64,000 bases of DNA, taken from NCBI GenBank assembly GCA_028571325.1, contig CP116767.1, positions 897,150 to 961,149 of the forward strand, in the 5' to 3' direction. Shown piece by piece: positions 1-8,951 of the stretch; position 1 is the first letter of the stretch; each line of letters begins with the position of its first letter. A program made the position numbers and the translations under genes. Source of the stretch: Wolbachia endosymbiont of Ctenocephalides felis wCfeF. Lineage in GTDB: Bacteria > Pseudomonadota > Alphaproteobacteria > Rickettsiales > Anaplasmataceae. The notes under the pieces are model-generated. The model worked only from the letters and a program-made list of their open reading frames with translations, searched no databases and was not told the origin of the DNA.

Positions 1-429
1 TCCCAGTAGTCCTATTATTATAGATAAACTGGCCATTCTTGCTGATTTTTCTTGTGAAAAATACATACTTGCAACTTTAAAGATTCCAATTGCTGAAGCA
101 GATGACCCAACTCCGACGATTATTCTACCGAGTATTGAGTAATACCACTCATCGAAGCATATAAGCGGTAGTGTCCCAACAAATGTTAAAATAGTGCATA
201 TAGGCAAAACAAGTTTTGGGCCAGATCTGTCAAGAAAAAGACCAACAGGTATGTGAGCAAGCGTATAGCCTACATAATACAGCCCACCGAATTGACCAAC
301 ATCTGTAACACTTATGTCAAACTTTGTTATTAATTCAGGTGCGATTATGTTCGGGATTACACGTAATATGTACTGGTACGCATAGAACAGCGATGCTAGC
401 AACCATATTAAAAAATTTCTCTGTAGCAT
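1..429 (-). CDS. MFS transporter, N-terminal part (runs off the window)
   Basis: Reading the minus strand from an ATG at 429 gives 143 residues with no stop before the window edge. The protein begins MLQRNFLIWLLASLFYAYQY and contains an MFS-type loop after the second membrane segment (GLFLDRSGPK, like the family G-x-x-x-D-R-x-G signature). Further hydrophobic segments follow. This is a Major Facilitator Superfamily inner-membrane transporter of unknown substrate; the C-terminal two thirds lie outside the window. Upstream of the ATG is a purine-rich AAGGTGAGG sequence that can serve as ribosome binding site. Confidence 0.75.
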   Translation of the reverse strand, partial: MLQRNFLIWLLASLFYAYQYILRVIPNIIAPELITKFDISVTDVGQFGGLYYVGYTLAHIPVGLFLDRSGPKLVLPICTILTFVGTLPLICFDEWYYSILGRIIVGVGSSASAIGIFKVASMYFSQEKSARMASLSIIIGLLG

Positions 430-722
430 CAACCTCACCTTAAATTTAAAATCATAGGTTTATAAAAAATAGCTTTTTACAAATTTTTAATTTGCTAAAA
501 TTTAGCATAGTTAAATTCATAGCAAATAAGCAACTATGTATCAACTAAATTTTCCAGCCCTAGCTGCTTGAACACGAAGAGGGCATTTCTAAAAATGGGA
601 ATAATTATATCTAAAATAGTATAATTTTTAGTAAAGCCCAGCATCAGAAACATTTTAGTTAACTCAATATTAACCTTTCCGCATGTATAATGGTTAATAT
701 AATGTCAAGCAAAGGTGAGCCA

Positions 723-1220
723 ATGAGTACAAGCACAAAAAACAACACGCTACAAAATTACCTAACAAAATACATCGAACAAACGTTTGCTGCTCACACG
801 GGTAACAGATATGACAAACTGTATAGGGAGCTTTTAAGCAAAGTAGAAGAGACCATAAAACTAGCCGTAAGCAAAGCAAAACATTTAGACATTAGTCTAG
901 AGAGCGTATATGGAAAGTTAACATCCAATAAAAAACTACTTCACGCTATTGCTAAGCAGCAAGTGTCGACATTTTTGGATACCCACCAAACAAAAAAGGA
1001 AATTGCTGAGGGATTTAGCAAATATAATGTCAACGAAAGTGATTTAAAAGCTCTAGGAGAAGGTTTGGTGAAAAAAATAAATGATATTAATTTAATCCAG
1101 CAAAATAAAGAAAATAAGTTAAACATCAGAAATATACTTGCCCAATCAATAGGACATCCTTCTTCACAAATAAAGGAATCTGAGGTGACTTCAGTAAATA
1201 TTCTCGACTTGGTAAAATAA
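723..1220 (+). CDS. Hypothetical protein, 165 codons
   Basis: The frame is open from 690, but the ATG at 723 is preceded at good spacing by AAAGGTGAG and is the better start, giving MSTSTKNNTLQNYL. The product is hydrophilic, lysine-rich and predicted mostly helical, with no signal peptide, membrane segment or motif I recognise. It lies alone between an MFS gene on the minus strand and a convergent SMR gene. Function unknown; probably a Wolbachia-restricted protein. That it is a real gene rests on its length, ribosome binding site and lack of a better frame. Confidence 0.6.
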   Translation: MSTSTKNNTLQNYLTKYIEQTFAAHTGNRYDKLYRELLSKVEETIKLAVSKAKHLDISLESVYGKLTSNKKLLHAIAKQQVSTFLDTHQTKKEIAEGFSKYNVNESDLKALGEGLVKKINDINLIQQNKENKLNIRNILAQSIGHPSSQIKESEVTSVNILDLVK

Positions 1221-1286
1221 ACAATTTATGAGCGTCTACTTACCTCAATTTCTAGCATATGCATTCTCACACCTAGCCTTTATTGC

Positions 1287-1604
1287 TTATTTGGTAAACA
1301 CTTTTAAGCCTATAATACCCAGCACTACCAAAACAATAGAAAATAAACGCCCAAAGTTCACTGGATCATTAAAAACCATTACTCCTACTACCGCTGCGCC
1401 TATAGAGCCTATACCAGTCCAAACTGCATAGGATGTGCCAAGGGGAATAGACTTCATTGCTACTGACAGCCAGTAAAGGCTTACAGGAGCACAAACTAAA
1501 ATAATTACCACAGGCATAACACGGGCAAAACCATCACTATACTTTAGCGCCGTTGTCCACACAACTTCAAGTAAGCCAGCCAACAATAAATATAACCAGG
1601 CCAT
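1287..1604 (-). CDS. sugE: SMR-family exporter, SugE/Gdx (guanidinium-exporter) type
   Basis: A 105-residue protein with four hydrophobic helices, the usual length of the small multidrug resistance family. The first helix carries the essential glutamate in AGLLEVVW, and the central stretch PLGTSYAVWTGIGSIGAA is typical of the SugE/Gdx branch rather than EmrE. Members act as antiparallel dimers in the inner membrane and exchange protons for small cations; Gdx proteins export guanidinium. The specificity here is inferred from similarity only. Starts with ATG at 1604, 55 bp downstream of the aminotransferase stop on the same strand, so co-transcription is possible. Confidence 0.85.
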   Translation of the reverse strand: MAWLYLLLAGLLEVVWTTALKYSDGFARVMPVVIILVCAPVSLYWLSVAMKSIPLGTSYAVWTGIGSIGAAVVGVMVFNDPVNFGRLFSIVLVVLGIIGLKVFTK

Positions 1605-1659
1605 AAATTAGTTCCTTTCTACTGACATATGAAAACATTATACATGAGAATGCAGAAAG

Positions 1660-2853
1660 TCAACTTAGTGTTTCGCATGCTTTAATAATACTGTTGCATC
1701 CAATTTCTAGTTGTTCCTGAGAGGTCGCATAAGAAATTCTGACAAAATTTTCAAGGCCAAACGCAACTCCTGGAACTACGGCAACTAAATGATCCTCCAG
1801 CAAGTATTCAGTGAAATCGAGGTCATTATTTATTACTTTACCATCTTTTGTGCTCTTACCTAGCAAGCCTTCGCACGAGACGAACAAATAAAACGCACCT
1901 TGCGGAGTAGATGCTGATAGTCCTGGAGCAGAACTTAGCTTCTCTACCACAAAATCTCTACGATTCTTGAAAGTTCTCGTTCTTTCCTTCAAAAAACCAT
2001 GATCACCGCTTAAAGCTTCAACCGCTGCTGCTTGTGCTATCGAATTTGGATTAGAAGTGCTCTGAGACTGCAGCGCAGAAATAGCTTTTATTACATCACT
2101 TTTACCTGCAATATAACCTATTCTCCAGCCTGTCATAGCATAAGCTTTTGATACCCCATTGACCACAAAAACTCTATCGTGAAGCCTCGGTTCAACCTGG
2201 GCAATAGTAAAAAACTTCTCATCGTATATTATATGTTCATAAATATCATCTGTAACAACGTTCACGTGGGGATATTCAAGCAATATTTGTGCTATGTCTT
2301 TCAGTTCATCATATGTATACACAATTCCTGCTGGGTTATTCGGTGAGTTAAGAACTAACCACTTGGTCTTCTTGGTTATTTTGCTTTTTAACAATTCTGG
2401 TGTTAGCTTGAAGTTTTGCTTGCACTTTACCACAACTGGCAGACCGCCAAAAAGACTTACCATATCAACATATGAGACCCAATAAGGGGCTGGAATTATA
2501 GCTTCATCTCCAGGGTTAATCGTTGCCATAAATAAGTTAAACAACACCTGTTTAGCGCCGGTACCAACGCAGATTTGATTAAATGTATATTCGAGATTGT
2601 TATCCCTTTTTAACTTATTGATTATTGCTTCCTTAAGCTCACGCGTTCCATCTACAGCAGTGTACTTAGTTTTACCTTCGTTTATTGCTTGAATAGCTGC
2701 TTTTTTTACATGGTCTGGAGTGTCAAAGTCCGGTTCTCCTGCAGCTAAAACGCAGATGTTTTTCCCCTCGCCTTTTAACCTATTTGCCTTGTCGGTTACG
2801 GCAATCGTAGGTGATGGCTTTATTAGGGACATTCTTTCTGCAAGATCTGACAT
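1660..2853 (-). CDS. aatA: Aspartate aminotransferase, class I PLP enzyme
   Basis: 397 residues, full length for type Ib aspartate aminotransferases. It converts aspartate and 2-oxoglutarate to oxaloacetate and glutamate using pyridoxal phosphate. Visible signatures are LAAGEPDFDTPDHV near the N-terminus, NSPNNPAGIVY, the pyrophosphate/PLP aspartate region VTDDIYEHI, and the Schiff-base lysine in VNGVSKAYAMTGWRIGY. With asd and dapD elsewhere in the window it supports the aspartate-diaminopimelate route. Some members of this subgroup also act on prephenate; that cannot be decided here. ATG at 2853. Confidence 0.93.
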   Translation of the reverse strand: MSDLAERMSLIKPSPTIAVTDKANRLKGEGKNICVLAAGEPDFDTPDHVKKAAIQAINEGKTKYTAVDGTRELKEAIINKLKRDNNLEYTFNQICVGTGAKQVLFNLFMATINPGDEAIIPAPYWVSYVDMVSLFGGLPVVVKCKQNFKLTPELLKSKITKKTKWLVLNSPNNPAGIVYTYDELKDIAQILLEYPHVNVVTDDIYEHIIYDEKFFTIAQVEPRLHDRVFVVNGVSKAYAMTGWRIGYIAGKSDVIKAISALQSQSTSNPNSIAQAAAVEALSGDHGFLKERTRTFKNRRDFVVEKLSSAPGLSASTPQGAFYLFVSCEGLLGKSTKDGKVINNDLDFTEYLLEDHLVAVVPGVAFGLENFVRISYATSQEQLEIGCNSIIKACETLS

Positions 2854-2941
2854 AATCTCATTAAAGTTAAATCAAAATGATAAGCCCTACACAACAAAAA
2901 AGCTAGAAATTTTGTTATTAGATTTCTTGCATAACCACATC

Positions 2942-3420
2942 AAACCAGTTCTTGGCAGCGTATTGGATTCAATAGAAACAAAAAAAACTGCTTGACAACC
3001 TTCGCCAGTTCTGTTACCATGGGGCTGGAGGTATTCAGTTATCTTCATCTGTGCAGATTAAACGACAAGAGTATTAAGATTGGCGTCTTATGTTTAATTT
3101 TTTGCACTATGTGCACCTTATGTCTTCATTAATTTTACCTAGGCTTCTAGGTTTTTCCCTATACAAGCTGAAACGCGCTTATAAGTCGTTTAAGACAGTA
3201 TAGTACGCCAATTTTCAGGATTAGAGAGTGAGAACAATCTACCACGGGATTCTTTTGTCTTTTTTTCTGCTTAGTAAGTTTCTTAGCACTTAAGCTAAGG
3301 GTCTGTTGCAGTTTAAAAGTCGCTAAATTGCAGCGTTTAGGACTTAAAAAAACGCCAATACTGAAAATAGACAATGGCCAGGGCTTCTTTTGCTTTTTTT
3401 TCTCCACTTGGTAAATTTCT
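2942..3420 (+). repeat. R1 dispersed repeat, copy 1, with embedded promoter
   Basis: About 480 bp, homologous to seven other copies in this window. It opens with a GAAACAAAAAAA-type tract, a TTGACA box at 2992-2997, 17 bp, and TACCAT at 3015-3020. Downstream are the hairpin ATCTG-TG-CAGAT, the long-range pair TTGGCGT / ACGCCAA, the hairpin AAACG/CGTTT around CTTATAAG, a T-rich CTTTTGTCTTTTTTT tract, then a second module with a GCGTTT / AAACGC stem and another CTTTTGCTTTTTTT tract, ending GGTAAATTTCTTAA. No ORF is conserved among copies. Just upstream, 2921-2940 resembles the end of the R2 repeat (TTTCTTGCATAACC). Confidence 0.8.
2992..3020 (+). promoter_or_regulatory. R1 copy 1 sigma70-type promoter
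   Basis: TTGACA at 2992-2997, a 17-bp spacer, and TACCAT at 3015-3020. The -35 box is perfect consensus and the -10 keeps the T, A and final T positions. It would transcribe R1 copy 1 rightward into repeat sequence, not into a gene. Confidence 0.55.
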
Positions 3421-3484
3421 TAAATATCAAAGCAATTCATGAACGAACATTTGTTTTTACAACAAATGTTGTCATAAAGTGAAA

Positions 3485-3640
3485 TGAGATCCCAGCGTCG
3501 CGCGCTGGGATGACAAAAAAGGAGGCGCTTGGATGACAGAAGGAGGGGGCGCTGGGATGACAGGAAAAGGGGACACTGGGATGACAAAAAAAGGAGGCGC
3601 TTGGATGACAGAAGGAGGGGTGCTAGGATGATACCATTGT
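3485..3640. repeat. R3 palindrome followed by a tandem GGATGACA array
   Basis: It begins with an inverted repeat (ATCCCAGCG ... CGCTGGGAT) and continues as about five units of 25-30 bp of the type GGATGACAnAAGGAGGnGCGCT. The same unit recurs at 60283-60430 and in fragments elsewhere. ATCCCAG / GGATGACA palindromes are well known in Rickettsiales genomes. Minus-strand reading frames through this array are repeat artefacts rich in VIPA/VIQA and are not annotated as genes. Confidence 0.75.
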
Positions 3641-3768
3641 TGACTGGCAATTTGATTTGTCCTATTACCATTGGTATAAGCTATAGATTTTTCTATAGAT
3701 AGCTCCAACAAAGTCTTCCCCGGTGTCTCTAAACTCCTTCGGGGCAGCCTTTCTTAATTAGTCGTATT

Positions 3769-4626
3769 TCAGTTTACAACTCTATCTAAAAGAATGCCGA
3801 GAAAAAGCAGTAGTCCTACATAGGAGTTATTTTTAAATATAGACATGCATTGACCGGAGTCGTCGGGGTTGAGATTTTTATATTGGTAATGAAACATGAC
3901 CCCTACAGCAAGTAAAGCGATATAGAAAATGTTATTCAATGATGATAAGATACCGGCATATAGCCACATCATAAGAGATATTAAATGAAACCTTTTTAGC
4001 CAAGATTTTGTTGTATCACCAAAATATAATGCTGTTGATTTCATTCCGAGTTTTTCATCATCTCTTTTATCTTGATGAGCGTATATGGTGTCGTAACTCA
4101 GTGTCCAAAAGATGCATCCTGCATAAAAGAGCATAGGTTCTATACTAATCTGGTTCTTTACTGCCGCCCAACCTAGGAGCGATCCCATATTAAAAGTAAA
4201 CCCTAAAAACAATTGTGGCCACCAAACGTAACGCTTTAGTAAAGGGTAAATAATTATCATACACATTGAGATTACCCCAAGTATAAGTGTAGTTTTATTG
4301 GTGAGTAGTAGGATTACTAGCGCAATGGACAGTAACAGAGAAAGTAAAATCAAAGCTTGCTTTGCGTTTAGTGCACCACTTGCAAGTGGCCTATATTTTG
4401 TTCGTTCAACATGCGCATCTATTTCTTTATCGAAAATATCATTGATTATACAACCCGCAGGCCTCATCAAGAATGCGCCTATAGTAAACAAAATAAGGAG
4501 AAAAAAAGCCTGCCAAGATAGAGAAGTTGAGGCTAGAATAATACCACTTAAACTAGGGAATAATACAAGCCACAAACCTGTTAAACTGTGCAACCTCATC
4601 AATGAAAAGTAACGATTGAAATGCAT
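3769..4626 (-). CDS. ubiA: 4-hydroxybenzoate polyprenyltransferase
   Basis: 285 residues with about eight membrane helices, as in the UbiA family. It attaches the polyprenyl tail to 4-hydroxybenzoate in ubiquinone synthesis at the inner membrane. The first aspartate-rich Mg/diphosphate motif is INDIFDKEIDAHVERTKYRP, close to the alphaproteobacterial UbiA pattern; the second is SYDTIYAHQDKRDD. It is the last gene of the minus-strand run nusA-infB-rbfA-ubiA, starting 2 bp after the rbfA stop. It matches the retained aerobic respiration seen in coxC. Confidence 0.93.
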   Translation of the reverse strand: MHFNRYFSLMRLHSLTGLWLVLFPSLSGIILASTSLSWQAFFLLILFTIGAFLMRPAGCIINDIFDKEIDAHVERTKYRPLASGALNAKQALILLSLLLSIALVILLLTNKTTLILGVISMCMIIIYPLLKRYVWWPQLFLGFTFNMGSLLGWAAVKNQISIEPMLFYAGCIFWTLSYDTIYAHQDKRDDEKLGMKSTALYFGDTTKSWLKRFHLISLMMWLYAGILSSLNNIFYIALLAVGVMFHYQYKNLNPDDSGQCMSIFKNNSYVGLLLFLGILLDRVVN

Positions 4627-4628
4627 TA

Positions 4629-4973
4629 TTAAGTATGATTACTTAGTATTTTGCTTACATTAACAAAATTATCGAATGCTAAATCAGTTTTGAAAACTAA
4701 CTTGGGTACAAACCGCAAATCAACATAACACAATATGGATTTGCGTATCAACCATGTAGATTGGTTGATTTCATCAATAATAGTGCTAATATCACAATCT
4801 TTTTCACTTAATGAAGATAGCACTACATATACATCTGCTTTTTTTAAGTCTTTACTTAACTTTACTTCAGATACCACTACATTTTTATTGAATGCCTTAC
4901 CTTCTATTAAGACTCTGGTTATTGCTCTATGCAGTACAGATGCTATTTTTAGGCTCCTGATTTCTTTTTTCAT
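4629..4973 (-). CDS. rbfA: Ribosome-binding factor A
   Basis: 114 residues, the usual size of RbfA, a single KH-like domain protein that binds the 30S subunit during 16S rRNA 5'-end maturation. Recognisable parts are the start RSLKIASVLHRAITRVLIEG, the VVVSEVKLSKDLKKADVYV strand-helix region and the C-terminal LRFVPKLVFKTD strand. It begins 1 bp after the infB stop, in the common nusA-infB-rbfA order. Confidence 0.92.
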   Translation of the reverse strand: MKKEIRSLKIASVLHRAITRVLIEGKAFNKNVVVSEVKLSKDLKKADVYVVLSSLSEKDCDISTIIDEINQSTWLIRKSILCYVDLRFVPKLVFKTDLAFDNFVNVSKILSNHT

Positions 4974-4974
4974 A

Positions 4975-7293
4975 CTATAATACCCTTTCTTCCTGCACTA
5001 ATTGATAAACTTCCATAATATCTCCAACCTTAATATCGGCATCACCATCTAGAGACATTCCACATTCAAAGTTTGTACCTACTTCCTTAACATCATCCTT
5101 AAATCTACGCAAAGCTTTCAATTTTCCTTCATATATTAATTTACTGTTGCGCATTACCTTAATTAAAGAATCTTTTTTTACAACTCCATCACTTACATAA
5201 CATCCAATAATATTACCAGCTTTAGATACATTAAATATCTGTCTCACAGATACAGAACCAATACGCACTTCTCGTGTTACAGGCTTTAGCATTTTAGTCA
5301 AGCAAATTTTCATACTGTCAATAAGTTCGTATATTACGTTATAAGTACGTATTTCTACACCTTTTTGTTTTGCCAAATCCCTTATTTTTGAATCCACTTT
5401 GACATTGAACGCCAAAATTACTGCCTTTGACGCTTCTGCAAGCAGCACATCTGAGTCTGTTATTCCCCCCACCGCCTTGTGTAGGATATTTAATTTCACT
5501 TGATCTTTACCAAGTTTATCAATTGAACTTGATATTGCTTCGATAGAACCAGTCACGTCACACTTCAAAACTACAGATAACTCTTCTGTCTCATTGTCAT
5601 TACGACTGAACATGTCTAAATCACTACTGCTTGAATCCTCCTCTTTTCTCTTGATCAGCTCTAATCTGTATTCAACGATTTCACGTGCCTGCTTTTCAGA
5701 ATTTACAACAACAAATTTATCCCCAGCATCTGGCACACCGTTTAGACCAGTGATTTCAATTGGAGTGGAAGGTGGGGCCATCTTTTCCCTTTGACCAAGA
5801 TGATTAACCATACTACGTACTTTTCCATATGTTGTACCCACCACCAACATATCACCAACCTTCAGCGTTCCTTCCTCAACTATCAACGTAGCTGATATTC
5901 CCTTGGCTTTATCTATTTTAGATTCTATCACCCACCCAAATGCTCGACAATCCTCTATCGCTTCAAGCTTCATTAAATCAGCAATTAACAAAATCGCCTC
6001 TTCTAGTTTGTCTAGGTTGATTTTCTTTTTTGCTGATACTGGCACAACCATAACATCACCACCAAGTTCTTCAGGAATGAGGTCATATTGAGGTAAACTA
6101 CTAATTACCCTTTCTACATCATTAGACTGCGATTTATCGATTTTATTAATAGCAACTATAATAGAAACATTTGCTGCCTTTGCATGATTTATTGCTTCAA
6201 TCGTTTGTTTCATCATTCCGTCATCAGCCGCAATCACTATTACAACTATATTAGTGATGTTAGCACCACATGCACGCATTGCAGTAAATGCCTCATGTCC
6301 TGGTGTGTCAATGAAAGTAATTCTTTGCTTATTTTTTGTAACTACCTGGTAAGCACCTATATGTTGAGTTATTCCACCTGACTCTCTTTCTGCAACATTA
6401 GATTCACGAAACGCATCAAGCAATGAGGTTTTACCATGATCAACATGTCCCATAAAAGTGACAACTGGCGGCTTAGGTTTTTTAGGCAAGCTTTCTCTGT
6501 CCTCTATGAAAAGTAAATCCTTTTCCTTGTTAGCATCGCTCACTCGTTTAGCTGTATGATTAAATTTTTCCACTATTTCACATGCTATATCCGGATCCAC
6601 CAAATCATCCACTCTGTAACTCTCACCAACTTCTTCTTTCAACATTCTTAGCACATCTTTGCTGTCCTCTGCCATACGAACGGATAATTCTCTGATTGTA
6701 ATTTCATCTGGTATAATAACTTCTCTTGATATGTTTTTACCTTTGGTAAATTTCGATTTTCTATTTCTTATACCAAATCTTTGCTTAAACGCAGGAGATT
6801 GTTCAATTTTGTCATCTATTGATTGTGCGATTATCAGCTTGGAGTGCTTAGAATATATATCTTTGTTAGCCTTTAAAGGTTTTTTATCATCATTTTCATC
6901 GTCAATTCCACCCTCCGTTGGCTTAGCTGAGCTAACACCACTTGAAGCTTTTTCTTCGATTTCTTTAAACGAGGCATCTGAAGCACTATCTTCACCATCA
7001 ACCTTTTCATAATTGTCTTCTTTTATTACTGCCTCTTTTTCTTCTTTTAGATTCTTTTCTTTTAATAAAGCTGCATTCTGTACAGCATTAATACGGAAGA
7101 TTTGCTCTTTTTCTGTCAAGGAACCTAATTTACTTCCATCTTGTTCTTCTGGCTCATGAGGTTTTCTTCTTCTTTTTTTTACTATTGTAGCTCCCGTACT
7201 TGGACTTGCTGAAGAGTTCAAATCAAGATCCAACTTAAGTTTGTTAAAGCCTTGAAGCGTTAGTTTTTTACTACTGATATCTTCGTTATTCAT
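4975..7293 (-). CDS. infB: Translation initiation factor IF-2
   Basis: 772 residues. A charged, low-complexity N-terminal region of about 190 residues precedes the IF-2 N-domain and the GTPase domain. G1 is GHVDHGKTS at about residues 282-290, followed by the switch region [14 protein letters not shown]3 [16 protein letters not shown] and G4 NKID. Domains II-IV follow and bind initiator fMet-tRNA. It lies 8 bp downstream of nusA on the same strand, so the two are surely co-transcribed. Complete, with no lesion seen. Confidence 0.97.
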   Translation of the reverse strand: MNNEDISSKKLTLQGFNKLKLDLDLNSSASPSTGATIVKKRRRKPHEPEEQDGSKLGSLTEKEQIFRINAVQNAALLKEKNLKEEKEAVIKEDNYEKVDGEDSASDASFKEIEEKASSGVSSAKPTEGGIDDENDDKKPLKANKDIYSKHSKLIIAQSIDDKIEQSPAFKQRFGIRNRKSKFTKGKNISREVIIPDEITIRELSVRMAEDSKDVLRMLKEEVGESYRVDDLVDPDIACEIVEKFNHTAKRVSDANKEKDLLFIEDRESLPKKPKPPVVTFMGHVDHGKTSLLDAFRESNVAERESGGITQHIGAYQVVTKNKQRITFIDTPGHEAFTAMRACGANITNIVVIVIAADDGMMKQTIEAINHAKAANVSIIVAINKIDKSQSNDVERVISSLPQYDLIPEELGGDVMVVPVSAKKKINLDKLEEAILLIADLMKLEAIEDCRAFGWVIESKIDKAKGISATLIVEEGTLKVGDMLVVGTTYGKVRSMVNHLGQREKMAPPSTPIEITGLNGVPDAGDKFVVVNSEKQAREIVEYRLELIKRKEEDSSSSDLDMFSRNDNETEELSVVLKCDVTGSIEAISSSIDKLGKDQVKLNILHKAVGGITDSDVLLAEASKAVILAFNVKVDSKIRDLAKQKGVEIRTYNVIYELIDSMKICLTKMLKPVTREVRIGSVSVRQIFNVSKAGNIIGCYVSDGVVKKDSLIKVMRNSKLIYEGKLKALRRFKDDVKEVGTNFECGMSLDGDADIKVGDIMEVYQLVQEERVL

Positions 7294-7301
7294 ACATTTT
7301 G

Positions 7302-8864
7302 CTATATTACCCCAAGCTTTCTACGAGCTTCCATGATTATTGAGTCTATTGTGTCTTTTAAATCCTCTTTACCACTCGCTGAAGAGGAGAGTATACCATA
7401 AAACTCATAGCCTGACAAATCTGCCACATCTCCTAGAGTTTTAATACCATGTTTACTAAGAGCAATTTTATCGTCTATTGATAAAGGTAAATTGATTACA
7501 TCATCTTCCATACCTAAACTTCTTAACTCTTCTATTTTTTTGTCATTTTCTGCTTTTAGATATTTATTTGCTCTGCTGTGCAATTCACTTGCAATATCTT
7601 CGTTAAAGCCTTCTATCGAAGCAAGCTCTTTAATTGAAGCATTGGATATATCCTCTACGCTTGAAAAACCCTCTGTGACTAACAACTGCCCCATAATCTC
7701 CTCTAAATTTAAAGCTTCAGCAAATAAAGCTGAACACTGACTAAGTTCCCTACTCCGCCTTTCTGATTCTTGTTGAGTGCTTAGTATCTCAATTTTCCAT
7801 CCAACAAGCTCTGAGGCTAATCTTACATTTTGACCTTTTTTTCCTATAGCTAAGCTTAATTGATCTTCAGCAACTATTAATTCTACACAATTTTCATTTT
7901 CATCAATAATAACCTTCAATACTTCTGCAGGAGTAATTGCTTTGATAACAAATTGGCCCAGGTCTGAAGAATAATGTATGACATCAATTTTTTCTCCATT
8001 TAATTCATGTATGATGGTTTTTATCCTATCCCCCTTAACTCCAACACAAGCACCTACTGGGTCGATGTTTTTATCAGGAGAGAAAACAGCAACTTTAGAC
8101 CTTGAACCAGCATCTCTAGCTATACCTTTAACTGTTACTAACCCGTCAGCAATTTCCGGTATCTCTTGATTTAATAGTGCCTCCAAAAAGCCTCCATGAG
8201 CCCTAGAAAGAATAATTTGACGTCCATCATCAGAACGCTTGACAGTTTGTATGTAAGCTTTAATCTTATCGCCTTCGCGAAATGATTCACCACCAATTAA
8301 ATTTCGCAATGGAAGGTATGCCCTAGCGCCATTTATATCTATGATCAGGTCTGAATACTCCAATTGTTTAACAATACCATATCTTATTTCTCCTACTTTA
8401 TCCTTAAATTCCTCATATTGCTTTTTCGATTCTTCGTATTTAATCACCTGAGCAATTCTTTGCTGGGCAATTCTTGCTGAAGCAAGATCAGTGCTGAGAG
8501 AAAGCAATTCATTAACAGTATCTCCAATTTTTGCATCTTCTCTTATTAACTTAGCTTGTGTAAGAGTAATTGATTCACATCCAGCATTCTCTTCTTCATT
8601 TGGTTCATCACTAATAACCCTTAATTCTCTATATGCAGTAACTTTGCCTGTGTTTCTATCTATGTTGACTGTAATCTTACTTTTACTACCATATTTTTGA
8701 TGAGCCACTGCTTCTATGGCACTTTCTAATGCCTTCATTACCACTTCAAAATCTAGACCTTTTTGAAGTGAAAGCTCTCCTGCTGTTTTTATTATGTCAA
8801 TGCTTCCAACTAAGTTATTTTTGTCACTTTTCTGTTTAGCACTGCTTTTTCGGTTAGCAATCAT
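7302..8864 (-). CDS. nusA: Transcription termination/antitermination factor NusA
   Basis: The frame opens at a TTG at 8912, but the ATG at 8864 ([11 protein letters not shown]) has an AGGAT sequence 10 bp upstream and is the likelier start, giving 520 residues. In order: N-terminal RNA-polymerase-binding domain ([20 protein letters not shown]), S1 domain ([13 protein letters not shown]), KH1 and KH2 ([34 protein letters not shown]), then C-terminal acidic/helix-hairpin-helix repeats. It modulates pausing, termination and antitermination. rimP, which often precedes nusA, is absent; an RND pump gene lies upstream instead. Confidence 0.94.
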   Translation of the reverse strand: MIANRKSSAKQKSDKNNLVGSIDIIKTAGELSLQKGLDFEVVMKALESAIEAVAHQKYGSKSKITVNIDRNTGKVTAYRELRVISDEPNEEENAGCESITLTQAKLIREDAKIGDTVNELLSLSTDLASARIAQQRIAQVIKYEESKKQYEEFKDKVGEIRYGIVKQLEYSDLIIDINGARAYLPLRNLIGGESFREGDKIKAYIQTVKRSDDGRQIILSRAHGGFLEALLNQEIPEIADGLVTVKGIARDAGSRSKVAVFSPDKNIDPVGACVGVKGDRIKTIIHELNGEKIDVIHYSSDLGQFVIKAITPAEVLKVIIDENENCVELIVAEDQLSLAIGKKGQNVRLASELVGWKIEILSTQQESERRSRELSQCSALFAEALNLEEIMGQLLVTEGFSSVEDISNASIKELASIEGFNEDIASELHSRANKYLKAENDKKIEELRSLGMEDDVINLPLSIDDKIALSKHGIKTLGDVADLSGYEFYGILSSSASGKEDLKDTIDSIIMEARRKLGVI

Positions 8865-8951
8865 ACAAATAAATCCTATACAATTAGTTATAATTATAGC
8901 TTCAACGGGCAAAGAACACTATTTTTAATATTAAATAATTACTAATTTAAG

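Noticed and set aside
1228-1431. 67-residue plus-strand frame
   Set aside because: Antisense shadow of the SMR transporter gene.
3485-3640. CRISPR array
   Set aside because: Units are degenerate, spacers are not unique or of constant length, and there are no cas genes in the window.
3420-3711. Two overlapping minus-strand frames rich in VIPA/VIQA/LSSQR repeats
   Set aside because: They are translations of the GGATGACA array; no ribosome binding site and no homology except to the repeat.
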